This document shows, piece after piece, positions 62,901 to 64,000 of a stretch of 64,000 bases of DNA. The DNA is taken from assembly GCA_039566865.1 (NCBI GenBank), contig CM076955.1, forward strand, positions 16,537,501 to 16,601,500. The letters are read 5' to 3'. This stretch comes from Aurelia coerulea. Lineage: Eukaryota > Cnidaria > Scyphozoa > Semaeostomeae > Ulmaridae. Numbering within the stretch: position 1 is the stretch's first letter; every line of letters begins with the position of its first letter. A model generated the notes under the pieces. That model searched no databases and was not told where the DNA came from. It saw only the letters and a list, made by a program, of their open reading frames with translations. Made by a program: the position numbers and the translations under genes.

Positions 62901-63572
62901 GAAAGATTTGCTGTTTCTAAACCAGTAAGTATACCATAACAGTGTGGATATGGCAAATATCCAATCCAGAAGATCTTGTTTGGTGAATGCTAAGGATTGT
63001 GCTGCCCAACCATCATCCACACATCACATCATTCAGGCACGATTCTTGCCAAATAAAATGTATTCATATTGACACACAATGTCACTCCAGCTCACTGTTT
63101 ATTTTGGCACAAAGCTTCCAATTTTTCCTCTAGGCCGACTCTGATCTCCACTGCCCCGCTGCTTTTCTAGTTTCATAGCTCCAAGAAGGACCTTAGGCCC
63201 TAACATAACTTATTCTGTGTGTGAGCAGTGAGTGGGAAAACAATGGAATCAATTTATCAATATTCGGACGAGGTTACCCACTCAAAGTGAGGCCAGCATT
63301 TTAGCGGGAAAATACAGGAGTTCAGGAATCAAGATGGTGATGTGAGAGCTGATATCTCATTGTGACGAGGGGACCTTTTTCTAACTCTACACGGTAAGGA
63401 AGGCATGGTTTTGCACACTTTTGAGATGTCATACTCTGCAGACGAGTAATAGTAGCAGTGGCTAATGAGACCTGTGCCTTTTTGCATGTAACAGGGTACA
63501 GTCTCCTTCTTTCCTCCTCAAGAAAGTCATGACCTTGCTATCAAGATATTGTCAAACATTGAGAAATTGCTG
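8780..63572 (+). CDS. FMNL/DAAM-class formin, N-terminal part (8 exons, 3' end outside window)
   Basis: Eight plus-strand exons join without a frame break into 310 codons; the junction phases (1, 0, 0, 0, 2, 0, 0) all agree. The product matches the GTPase-binding domain and FH3/diaphanous-inhibitory armadillo region of formin-like (FMNL) and DAAM proteins. Known family role: Rho-family GTP binding relieves autoinhibition, and the C-terminal FH2 domain (not in this window) nucleates and elongates actin filaments at the cortex. Landmarks are an acidic start of the GBD (residues 58-78), a helix with a K-W pair (79-106), YLDQLERHLNP (175-185), W-L-R-E-F-I-D-E (219-226) and CIKAVAKNK (276-284). 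FMNL is the closest match by memory alignment. A DAAM-type or FH2-less GBD/FH3 protein cannot be excluded without the missing C-terminus. Confidence 0.85.
8968..9434. mobile_element. MITE with 9-bp TSD just inside intron 1
   Basis: Perfect direct repeats GAAAAAATC occur at 8959-8967 and 9435-9443. The termini contain ACGCCGGAG and the complement CTCCGGCGT, and the ends are unusually G/C-rich. The element lies 19 bases downstream of the exon 1 splice donor. Confidence 0.8.
10556..10672. repeat. Short degenerate tandem repeat before LINE
   Basis: Units such as CCTTTAAACCCATGACC and TTTGTCCTAACC recur three to four times with variable spacing, immediately upstream of the truncated LINE. This may be an insertion-junction rearrangement. 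Confidence 0.5.
10672..11973 (+). mobile_element. 5'-truncated CR1/L2-type LINE (reverse transcriptase)
   Basis: The reading frame is open from about 10672 to the stop at 11841-11843, so it is longer than the 375 codons counted from 10716. It carries the RT motifs MDLSKAFDC, GIPQGSVLGP and the catalytic FADD (near 11021-11032), followed by the thumb region and a Cys cluster CNCRICK at the C-terminus. The copy starts in the middle of the RT domain and lacks endonuclease and ORF1. The 3' UTR ends in a TTATCA-type simple repeat, as expected of target-primed LINE tails. The lack of stops suggests a young insertion. Family assignment (CR1/L2-like) is by motif style only. Confidence 0.9.
14176..14514 (+). 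CDS. Open frame in left foldback arm, unknown and doubtful
   Basis: A 112-codon frame starting MGEWVFGEYRNY; its mirror copy, 118 codons, lies at 16724-17080 on the minus strand and is almost identical over about 100 residues. No known domain is seen. Because the arms are inverse copies, shared openness is not independent evidence of selection. The ends of the frame run into the GGAATGG repeat, which favours chance. Confidence 0.2.
   Translation: MGEWVFGEYRNYEVETRFHGIIRSPFFSAIQIYHFRIDTLNCYSINVWYNSDYSFLSQLAISFRDFNWLSGRLANAFFITKSSYMPCPDTHLRGMEWGNGSGNRKVIQYIIG
15467..15895. mobile_element. MITE with CCCAGGGGGGTA termini, nested in foldback centre
   Basis: The left end CCCAGGGGGGTAATC, followed by ATATTTAGGATAGG, is mirrored at the right by CCTATCCTAAATATACC and TACCCCCCTGGG. 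The length is about 429 bp. The ends resemble those of the element at 42338, suggesting a wider family. Confidence 0.75.
17457..17619. mobile_element. 163-bp MITE with 9-bp TSD
   Basis: Direct repeats GGTAAAATC at 17448-17456 and 17620-17628 flank inverted ends AAGGGCGTCGCCA / TGGCGACACCCCTGG, with inner arms GGACTCGGT / ACCGAGTCC. Noncoding. Confidence 0.78.
18061..18232 (+). mobile_element. tRNA-derived SINE, copy 1
   Basis: The head TGGCGCAGTGG fits the RNA polymerase III A box, and GGTTGGACCCC about 45 bases on is one change from a B box. The 3' part, TTGAGCGTCATGACAA ... GGACTCGATTAGG ... TTGGCGCT, recurs at 47815-48040 and, diverged, at 54672-54830 and 55066-55208. The element is short, noncoding and dispersed, as expected of SINEs. 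Confidence 0.65.
18399..18463 (+). CDS. Formin exon 2 (start of GTPase-binding domain)
   Basis: A pyrimidine-rich tract ending TTGTAG precedes the exon, and GTGAGT follows it. The 65 bases complete codon 57 and add 21 codons. The peptide DDPVPSEKEVEGQFYAML resembles the FMNL stretch P-x-P-x-x-x-E-L-E-E-R-F-x-x-x-L at the start of the GBD, and the DAAM stretch P-P-V-E-E-L-D-x-x-F. The exon ends in phase 0. Its small size explains why no long open frame is visible here. Confidence 0.8.
18788..18947. mobile_element. 160-bp MITE with 8-bp TSD (hAT-like)
   Basis: CTTTAGAG flanks both sides (18780-18787 and 18948-18955). The ends CAGGCCCGTAGGAAGC / GCTTCCTACGGCCCCCTG are inverted. An 8-bp duplication suits hAT-type mobilisation, unlike the 9-bp elements in the window. 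One-sided relics with CAGGCCCGT or GGCTGAAGC boxes occur near 6443 and 6826. Confidence 0.7.
19130..19315. mobile_element. MITE, AATAGACCTTTTAGCTATTC ends, copy 1
   Basis: The left terminus AATAGACCTTTTAGCTATTC is matched by its complement at the right. It carries an internal CGTTCGATCGAGT box. A second, inverted copy is at 20405-20585 and a one-sided fragment is near 6090-6125. Confidence 0.75.
19500..19860. repeat. Dispersed repeat sharing arms with 34157-34352
   Basis: It contains TTAGACTAACTACCTCA, CATTGAATTGGATGAC-type and GATAGACTGATGGACGCTAT boxes that recur at 34157-34352, where they form a compact inverted-repeat element. Here the copy is longer and interrupted. Confidence 0.5.
20405..20585. 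mobile_element. MITE, AATAGACCTTTTAGCTATTC ends, copy 2 (inverted)
   Basis: Same family as 19130-19315 in the opposite orientation: the AGAATCAGAA end is at the left and CAGGCTCTTTTGTAGAATAG is at the right, before GCTAAAAGGTCTATT. Confidence 0.7.
21283..21978 (+). pseudogene. 5'-truncated LINE relic, same family as 10672-11973
   Basis: The translation shares N-F-N-Y-C-P-L-I-W, R-A-L-R-I-L, KNLQKLM, LRTKNL and LLWNT with the copy at 10672, and ends CTCKICN. A TAA at 21702-21704 interrupts the frame, which then continues to a natural stop at 21836. The 3' UTR has the same TAAATAGTTGGT box and ends in an (ATA)n tail. This copy is dead and heavily 5'-truncated. Confidence 0.85.
24207..24341. 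repeat. Hairpin, TTATTAAACGATTACGAG arms
   Basis: TTATTAAACGATTAC and TCCATGCTGGAAAATATT at the left are mirrored by AATATTTTCCAGCATGGA and GTAATCGTTTAATAA at the right. The loop has a smaller inverted pair, TACGGACC / GGTCCGTA. Confidence 0.75.
24294..24767 (-). CDS. 157-codon open frame in repeat DNA, unknown
   Basis: Starts MAQIFTRKIKRLLYNHLYY on the minus strand and overlaps the 24207-24341 hairpin at its 3' end. It also spans an inverted pair TTTATTATATGGC / GCCATATAATAAA (about 24346 and 24707). The frame is Lys/Arg/Asn-rich and fits no family I recognise. It may be a remnant of an element-encoded protein or a chance frame. Confidence 0.22.
   Translation of the reverse strand: MAQIFTRKIKRLLYNHLYYMAFENTAPRTGNAAIRLVLDRSVKAVFFVRSRIGPGVALKINNKGGASCVGFGRKKCQPKFSLFIEDFFSVNFEDELAIIHEENANVVNVATSNYSDAQDRRHNRKVRYYKQRSQKVLPYNKAFIKRLLDPCWKILGP
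24941..25344. mobile_element. Hairpin element with 7-bp TSD and nested palindrome
   Basis: The ends CAAGGGCGCCTACCTTG / CAAGGTAGGCGCCCTTG are inverted and flanked by GATAGAC (24934-24940, 25345-25351). Inside is a second inverted pair, GTAATTGGTGTCCTGTGACC and its complement, at about 24990 and 25275. A separate palindrome, TGGATCCGCCATTCCAA, lies just upstream at 24836-24885. Confidence 0.75.
25545..25985 (-). pseudogene. LINE ORF2 C-terminal relic with (GAT)n tail, minus strand
   Basis: On the minus strand the translation D-W-L-G-H-L-M-R-L-D-R-Q-T-P is followed, after a one-base frameshift, by RGRPRLTWIKIIEKDL, the classic endonuclease/RT tail W-L-G-H-x-x-R-M ... R-G-R-P-x-x-T-W of many LINEs. 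The 3' end runs into a GAT repeat at 25549-25568. A hairpin MITE is inserted in the 3' region. Confidence 0.7.
25628..25721. mobile_element. 94-bp hairpin MITE with ~10-bp TSD inside LINE 3' end
   Basis: TACTCTCCTATGCAGAGG (left) mirrors the right arm, which ends GTAGGAGAGTA. CATGCTCCTA repeats directly on both sides (from 25619 and 25720). The core is GC-poor and noncoding. Confidence 0.75.
26098..26600. mobile_element. Diverged AGCATAGG-family foldback
   Basis: CAAATCTTTAAAAAGGGTGG at the left and TTTTACACCGACCAGCAT at the right match the family of 2504-3273 and 59822-60346. The centre carries GATGACGTCAT and an inner inverted pair, AAAATGGCGGC / GCCGCCATTTT. Confidence 0.65.
27048..27589. 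mobile_element. GGGTGTCCC foldback, copy a
   Basis: Left end TACCGAGTGTCCTAAAAAAA, right end TTTTTTTGGGACACCCGGTA. The right arm (AGCAATTAAAAGATCAGC ... CCTTGTAATCAAG) is homologous to the left arm of the copy at 56780, in inverse orientation. Noncoding. Confidence 0.8.
27809..27964. mobile_element. MITE with near-perfect ~42-bp arms
   Basis: AGACGATACGCTAAAGATGG and CGGCGAGGAACTTTTTACC are mirrored at the right with one base inserted. The loop is about 66 bp. The high arm identity suggests recent origin. Confidence 0.78.
28112..28546 (-). CDS. 144-codon open frame, unknown, low confidence
   Basis: Minus-strand frame starting MWDLKLLARGAFVIINTQV with a second Met before G-C-Q-A-V. The middle contains CGGECTRAFRLNRGSFLRS, a basic stretch and a hydrophobic C-terminal segment (about residues 105-137) that could span a membrane. 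No family is recognised, and splice signals or homology are not evident. It may be chance. Confidence 0.2.
   Translation of the reverse strand: MWDLKLLARGAFVIINTQVRKMGCQAVSASASLALQDCGGECTRAFRLNRGSFLRSVIDKEYEIPANATVRKYDWKAKKLKSNPSKLVCYTQYAQNTSNILLWALGGGVGITFPCCFDLYCLYFLVSVFKICIIYLLRFKNKTR
29280..29700. repeat. Diverged GATGACGTCA-type repeat
   Basis: TGTGACGTCATCAAATTGCC with AAATCATGACCC and CATCAAACAGTTTAGAAT matches the internal part of the 2504 and 59822 foldbacks. A similar fragment is at about 23440-23700. The ends are not clear. Confidence 0.5.
30046..30480. repeat. Tandem repeat, ~162 bp x 2.7
   Basis: Units begin near 30046, 30209 and 30370 with GACTGGGACCGAG-like boxes and share TTTGTACCAAGTTTCAAGTG followed by TTTACTACAT. 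The minus-strand 164-codon frame across this array arises from the repeat period and is not taken as a gene. Confidence 0.75.
31015..31130. repeat. Interspersed repeat with TAGTTTCGCCC box
   Basis: Contains GACTAGTTTCGCCCACTAGG followed by GCATCTTCAGAGC, a motif typical of dispersed repeats in invertebrates. It follows an AT-rich stretch (30840-31010) resembling a LINE 3' UTR. Only a short segment can be placed. Confidence 0.35.
31804..31887 (+). CDS. Formin exon 3 (GBD helix with K-W motif)
   Basis: Exactly 28 codons lie between a TTTTTTCGCAG acceptor and a GTAAGT donor, both phase 0. The peptide DNIELSQERIIELKQ is followed by TSLRHKWNMVKAH. It aligns with the FMNL segment N-L-P-x-x-K-A-R-L-L-R-Q followed by E-K-K-W-E-L-I, including the hallmark basic residue-Trp pair also present in DAAM (E-K-K-W-Q-I). 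This is a strong family match for a short exon. Confidence 0.86.
33125..33726. mobile_element. GGGTGTCCC foldback, copy b
   Basis: Ends TACGGGTGTCCCAAAAAAAG / TTTTTTTGGGACACCCGGTA. The arms, about 260 bp, pair through CTCAAATTTGC, AAACCAGAGC and TTGGTATTGGTGC boxes, and are unrelated to those of copies a, c and d. Noncoding. Confidence 0.82.
34157..34352. mobile_element. MITE, CTAGACTAATTAC ends
   Basis: CTAGACTAATTACACG at the left pairs with GTAGTTAGTCTAG at the right. The internal GATAGACTGATGGACGCTAT box is shared with 19500-19860. Confidence 0.6.
34504..35352. repeat. Tandem duplication, 425-bp period x 2
   Basis: Two units (34504-34928, 34929-35352) start TGCACATCAGGCACCAAG and are more than 90 percent alike by eye, differing by scattered substitutions and small indels. 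A Cys/His motif (CPACKKSLGPRDSH) just upstream at 34358-34500 suggests that the 5' unit joins a decayed coding fragment. Confidence 0.8.
35909..36514 (+). pseudogene. Helitron Rep-domain fragment
   Basis: A 201-codon open fragment of the Helitron-like replication initiator. Recognisable parts are QTAADRPDLVCRVFELKIKA (residues 18-37), F-Q-K-R-G-L-P-R-M-H-L-L-L-F-L (59-73), the Cys-rich HGPCGELNPNSPC and the RRGRFTV segment. The HUH metal-binding pair normally reads G-L-P-H-x-H; here the first His is Arg (residue 66), so nicking activity should be lost. The downstream Tyr motif and the helicase are missing. This is a dead 5' fragment in intron 3. Confidence 0.85.
38001..38054. repeat. 18-bp perfect tandem repeat x 3
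   Basis: Three identical copies of CACAGTTTCATTGAAAAG in a row. Confidence 0.9.
38284..38590. repeat. Tandem repeat, ~67-68 bp x 4.5
   Basis: Units start GGACACAGGGATTCAAAGG at 38284, 38352, 38420, 38487 and 38553 and contain GGACTACGCAATGCA and TGTTATTTTGTTGTAA. The overlapping open frames are side effects of the period. Confidence 0.88.
40545..41160. repeat. Degenerate ~210-bp tandem repeat, coding-like
   Basis: Boxes TTGAACCTTGAGAT (40574, 40789, 40997), CTACTGACAGA and GAAGTNAGAGAGCTGAC recur in order. One frame of two units reads REVRELTYDVK or REKLQREVRELTYGVK, a coiled-coil-like pattern, but stops interrupt each unit. It ends about 110 bases before exon 4. Confidence 0.6.
41269..41427 (+). 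CDS. Formin exon 4 (Ser/Pro-rich insertion inside GBD)
   Basis: Fifty-three codons, phase 0 on both sides, from TGG ATC AAA ATG after ...TCAAACAG to ...GACCTTGAG before GTTAGG. The peptide starts WIKMFRMTGAKW, contains an acidic D-P-Y-D-E-D patch and then a Ser/Arg/Pro-rich stretch, and ends SLRSLDLE. FMNL and DAAM have far fewer residues between the K-W helix and the YIQKL/YIDQL segment, so this looks like a lineage insertion or a cassette exon that may be alternatively spliced. Both splice sites are weaker than those of the other exons. Skipping the exon would keep the frame. Confidence 0.68.
41926..41979. repeat. GGATGCT / GACTACATGCTG short tandem array
   Basis: Three GGATGCT units are followed by two GGACTACATGCT units and a final GGATG. 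A simple-sequence array in intron 4. Confidence 0.85.
42338..42668. mobile_element. 331-bp MITE with 10-bp TSD and internal minisatellite
   Basis: Direct repeats GTTTCAAACC at 42328-42337 and 42669-42678 flank ends ACGGGGGGGGGGTTCTT / AAGAACCCCCCCGT. Inside, variants of TACCCTTGGCTAGAC recur about six times with 25-60-base spacing, all in one orientation. The subterminal GGGTAGGGGTCTGCCGC box recalls the CCCAGGGGGGTA family at 15467. Confidence 0.82.
43258..43793. mobile_element. 536-bp hairpin with 9-bp TSD
   Basis: CAACGCATC at 43249-43257 and 43794-43802 flanks ends TAGACTAATGACTTTTCG / CGAAAAGTCATACGTCTA. Arms include CACTTGGTCAATAGGGACTC and a TCTTAAAAAGTGG pair. The related element 45623-46414 shares the GGGACTCATAAT box. 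Confidence 0.85.
44343..44418. mobile_element. 76-bp hairpin, relative of the 51-bp palindrome
   Basis: Ends TACCCAGTGTGCCAGAGCC / GGCTCTGGCACCAAGGGTA. The flanks GAGGGAACG and GAGAAAACG agree at 7 of 9 positions, compatible with an aged 9-bp duplication. Confidence 0.6.
45623..46414. mobile_element. Composite hairpin carrying LINE-like 3' end and telomere-like core
   Basis: The outer ends TAGAATGATAACGATGAGTC ... and ... GTAATAAGTCTA are imperfect inverted repeats with inner pairs CCATGTGG / CCACATGG-like and CAGGGACTCAT / ATGAGTCTCTG. Inside are a stretch ending in (ATGAA)n at 45883-45898 that looks like a retrotransposon tail, and the hairpin at 46020-46264. It ends about 50 bases before exon 5. 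Confidence 0.5.
46020..46264. mobile_element. Hairpin with telomere-like (TTAGGG)n core
   Basis: GAGTGCAGTTTAGCGGGCGGC-type left arm (46023-46043) and its complement (46243-46264) enclose about 140 bases of GTTAGGG / GTTAGCG / GGTAAGTTAG units, including four uninterrupted GGTTAG units at 46186-46209. An interstitial telomeric repeat held inside a mobile hairpin is unusual. Confidence 0.8.
46466..46641 (+). CDS. Formin exon 5 (GBD/FH3 boundary)
   Basis: The acceptor is CGTTTTGTAG and the donor GTAAGT; 58 codons plus two bases. The stretch YLDQLERHLNP aligns with FMNL YIQKLKGYLDP and DAAM YIDQLN. A basic linker (N-P-S-K-K-M-L) follows, then VELLLTSLDVDLRSRPNPM, matching the FMNL pattern L-R-x-L-E-I-S-L-R-T-N and DAAM S-L-K-T-A-L-R-T-K-P-M. 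The split codon ATG at the junction leads straight into the conserved Trp of exon 6. This is the clearest family match in the window. Confidence 0.92.
47097..47354. mobile_element. Two head-to-tail MITEs, GGGCCCGGTTGTTCAAA ends
   Basis: Each copy (47097-47235 and 47231-47354) runs from CCCTGGGCCCNGTTGTTCAA to TTTGAACAACCCNGCCCTGG and shares GGCTAATACCGGATTAGGA. They share one CCCTGG boundary. A one-sided relative begins near 5522 (GCCGGGTTGTTCAAACCA). Confidence 0.82.
47815..48040 (+). mobile_element. tRNA-derived SINE, copy 2
   Basis: An A-box-like GGTGCGGTGG, a B-box-like GGTTCGAGCAC and the same 3' tail as copy 1: ACTTGAGCGTCATGACAA, GGACTCGATTAGG, CTGCGATCCCAGCGTTTGGC. It is longer than copy 1 by an insertion between head and tail. 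Confidence 0.65.
49669..49979. repeat. Near-perfect palindrome, ~150-bp arms
   Basis: The left arm ACGATTTTGTTTTCTGTCAT ... TTAATAACTTCTAAG and the right arm are mirrored around CTGTAACAA at about 49820-49828, with only a few differences. The long frame 49525-49809 lies partly in one arm and is not taken as coding. Confidence 0.85.
49989..50406. mobile_element. MITE, AGGGCCTGTTTA ends
   Basis: AGGGCCTGTTTATTTGGGGG then AAACACCTCACCTGCCAGAC at the left is mirrored by GTCTGGCAGGTGAGGTGTTT and CATGTAAACAGGCCCT at the right. An inner pair CCCGGGGCTGACAG / CCCCGGGGCTGACAGGC is present. About 418 bp. Confidence 0.8.
53230..53660. repeat. Degenerate ~190-bp tandem repeat x 2.3
   Basis: GTGTAGTTATCCTNTCTCCT occurs at 53313 and 53508; TAACGCAAGTNAGAAANGCC at about 53412 and 53598; and GACCTTCTTCGG occurs twice. 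No coding frame spans the units. Confidence 0.7.
54501..55345. mobile_element. 845-bp foldback with SINE copy in each arm
   Basis: Arms of about 420 bp mirror around 54938-54959. The outer ends share ATCAGTTAAGATGGGT-type sequence, and the inner arms TACGTGCTTCGTTTAATATC are almost perfect. SINE 3' tails lie inside the arms: minus strand 54672-54830 (AGCGCCAGGCACTGGGATCG) and plus strand 55066-55208 (ATCCCAGTGCCTGGCGCTAA). Confidence 0.85.
55806..55953 (+). CDS. Formin exon 6 (first FH3 armadillo helices)
   Basis: The acceptor is TCTCTTCTAG and the donor GTAAGA; the exon enters in phase 2 and leaves in phase 0. WLREFIDEPNCGHIVLLKFL closely follows FMNL [20 protein letters not shown]. The end of the exon (Ser/Thr/Gly-Pro-Arg-Lys linker, about residues 243-267) corresponds to the variable loop that vertebrate FMNLs expand between the first and second armadillo repeats. 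Confidence 0.92.
55985..56549. mobile_element. 565-bp foldback right after exon 6
   Basis: Arms of about 210 bp pair from TTTGTAATACAAT / ATTGTATTACAAA inward through TCTGTCTGGCGGATTTTG-type boxes and AGGCCGCAAAA / TTTTGCGGCCT. The loop is about 90 bp. It begins about 30 bases after the splice donor. Confidence 0.8.
56626..57793. mobile_element. GGGCGCGCC-type foldback, interrupted by copy c
   Basis: Outer ends TACCGGGCGCGCCAAAATAA / TTATTTTGGCGCACCCGGTA, with long arms sharing GATTCATGACTTAATCTTTG and CCTAGAATC boxes. Near the dyad is TCGATTAATTAATCGAT. The left arm is split by the 56780-57330 element; removing it restores pairing with the right arm. The termini are a diverged version of the GGGTGTCCC ends. 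Confidence 0.82.
56780..57330. mobile_element. GGGTGTCCC foldback, copy c (nested)
   Basis: Ends TACCGGGTGTCCCAAAAAAA / TTTTTTTGGGACACCCGGTA. Arms match copy a at 27048-27589 in inverse orientation (GACCGATCTTCAATTTTC, CAAGTAGATCAAGGACCAA). Inserted in the left arm of the outer foldback. Confidence 0.85.
57899..58010. mobile_element. Small hairpin, CCCTCTCCCTCC ends
   Basis: CCTCTCCCTCCTATTTCAAT then GTTG pairs with CAACATTGAAATGGGGAGGG across a 60-base loop. It resembles 2839-2948 in length, ends and loop size. Confidence 0.7.
58467..58517 (+). CDS. Formin exon 7 (FH3 armadillo helix, 17 codons)
   Basis: A micro-exon of 51 bases between TTTATTTCAG and GTAAGT, phase 0 on both sides. The peptide YDEHLCLLCIKAVAKNK matches FMNL D-D-V-H-V-C-I-M-C-L-R-A-I-M-N and DAAM L-I-G-C-I-K-A-L-M-N. 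It supplies the second armadillo helix of the FH3 core. Confidence 0.88.
58657..59255. mobile_element. GGGTGTCCC foldback, copy d, with 9-bp TSD
   Basis: Ends CAGGGTGTCCCAAAAAAAAT / TTTTTTTTGGGACACCCTG. CACGAACTA occurs at 58648-58656 and 59256-59264. Arms of about 250 bp share GGCAAAAGATTCTCGCGAAA-type and GGCCATTTTG boxes, unlike copies a-c. A remnant TACCGGGTGACCCTAAAAAA end lies just left at 58625. Confidence 0.82.
59822..60346. mobile_element. Foldback MITE, AGCATAGGTTCC ends, second full copy
   Basis: Same arms as 2504-3273 (AGCATAGGTTCCAAATCTTT, TGACCTATTTCTT, TCTACCGTTGG) around a centre with GATGTGACGTCATC. It lacks the nested hairpin present in the first copy. The flanking 9-mers GGAGAAATC and GGCAATGTC agree at only 5 of 9 positions. 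Confidence 0.85.
60364..62165. repeat. Satellite-like array, 182-bp unit, ~9-10 copies
   Basis: Five units with exact 182-base spacing start at 61064, 61246, 61428, 61610 and 61792 (anchor TTGGCTC) and are almost identical, with single-base variants such as GCCACAAG/GCTACAAG. Flanking units at 60513, 60693, 60882 and 61974 are progressively more diverged, and a partial unit abuts the MITE at 60346. Each unit holds CATTGTCATTATTACTTACA and GAAATGTATCGTTGATCATA. Noncoding. Confidence 0.92.
63495..63572 (+). CDS. Candidate formin exon 8 (FH3 continuation)
   Basis: Seventy-eight bases between GTAACAG and GTATGG, phase 0, open throughout. Translation begins GTVSFFPPQESHDLAIKIL and continues S-N-I-E-K-L-L. 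Joined to exon 7 it gives K-N-K-G, where families have N-x-x-G, and ESHDLAIKILSN aligns with DAAM E-S-I-N-V-I-A-Q-S-L-S-T. The match is modest (about 7 of 21 identical or close), so this is the best rather than a certain continuation. Confidence 0.55.
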
Positions 63573-64000
63573 GTATGGCACCTGGAAGGAATTTCAACCA
63601 TTTGTCGATAACACCAAGAAACATTAGAAGAAGAATTATGCTAGGTTTTCGAGCTATGAACAGTGTTTAATTTTTCAGTTTATGGCTCTTGTCTAGGTAC
63701 TGCATTTTATACTGTCACAGCCAAATATTTGGTGCTTCCTAATTTCTTTTCCTGTTTGAACGCATATATAAGTTGATAGAACAATCCAAGCCCAGAGAGG
63801 AACAGGTGGAAATGTAACATTTGTCTTGTTCCAATTTCACGTTTTGAAATTTTAATCATTCTCTTGAAATTAGTTGCTTGTGTATTTGTGAAAAAAAAAA
63901 CAGTTTTGATTAAGATAAAATTTGATTAGTTTAAATCTGTTCTTTAACTGTTGCCAACAAAATAGTCAGCGAGTTTGAAAATATAGGGTCCAGGTAGAAC
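63573..64000 (+). other. Start of formin intron 8, AT-rich, unassigned
   Basis: Begins GTATGG after candidate exon 8. Contains an (A)10 run at 63891-63900. No further exon, repeat or RNA gene is visible before the window ends. Confidence 0.45.

Larger units (their letters stand above)
58518..63494 (+). other. Formin intron 7 (5.0 kb)
   Basis: Starts GTAAGT and ends GTAACAG. It holds the foldback at 58657-59255, the MITE at 59822-60346 and the 182-bp array. The spans 59270-59810 and 62170-63490 show no gene or convincing repeat; GCCCCGGCGGGG at 62292 is a short isolated GC palindrome. Confidence 0.7.

Noticed and set aside
1..64000. tRNA, rRNA or CRISPR loci
   Set aside because: No complete tRNA cloverleaf, rRNA segment or regularly spaced direct-repeat/spacer array was seen; the tRNA-like boxes belong to SINEs.

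Overview
The window looks like nuclear DNA of an invertebrate metazoan. It is AT-rich, genes are sparse and split by long GT-AG introns, and the DNA between exons is packed with hairpin-type transposable elements, LINE and Helitron relics, tRNA-derived SINEs and tandem repeats. A short TTAGGG array fits a metazoan genome. The overall repeat style recalls cnidarians such as corals and anemones, but the sequence alone does not prove the phylum.

One host gene can be supported. Eight short plus-strand exons between 8780 and 63572 join in one reading frame with compatible splice phases into about 310 residues. These match the N-terminal GTPase-binding/FH3 (diaphanous-inhibitory) region of FMNL/DAAM-class formins, the Rho-GTPase-controlled actin nucleators. 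The FH1/FH2 part must lie beyond the right edge. The gene spans more than 55 kb, with introns of 2.5 to 13 kb. Exons: 8780-8948, 18399-18463, 31804-31887, 41269-41427, 46466-46641, 55806-55953, 58467-58517 and 63495-63572 (the last is less certain).

Region by region: 1-8779 is upstream DNA with about ten hairpin elements and a LINE relic. Intron 1 holds a MITE just past the first donor, a 5'-truncated LINE with a 375-codon open frame, and a 3.4-kb foldback element with 9-bp target duplications. Intron 2 holds small MITEs, two more LINE relics and several hairpins. Intron 3 holds a GGGTGTCCC foldback, a 425-bp duplication, a Helitron Rep fragment and several short tandem arrays. Intron 4 holds hairpins with 9-10-bp target duplications and a telomere-like array. 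Intron 5 holds SINEs, paired MITEs and large palindromes. Intron 6 holds an inverted repeat. Intron 7 has a foldback, a MITE and a 182-bp satellite-like array.

The most unusual signal is the number of mutually unrelated hairpins, from 51 bp to 3.4 kb, flanked by perfect 9-bp direct repeats. This points to one or more Mutator-like (9-bp TSD) transposase sources that mobilise almost any palindrome. A second signal is a set of long foldbacks that share CGGGTGTCCC termini but have different stems. No transposase gene for either was found here. All coordinates and joins were read by eye; no search was run.
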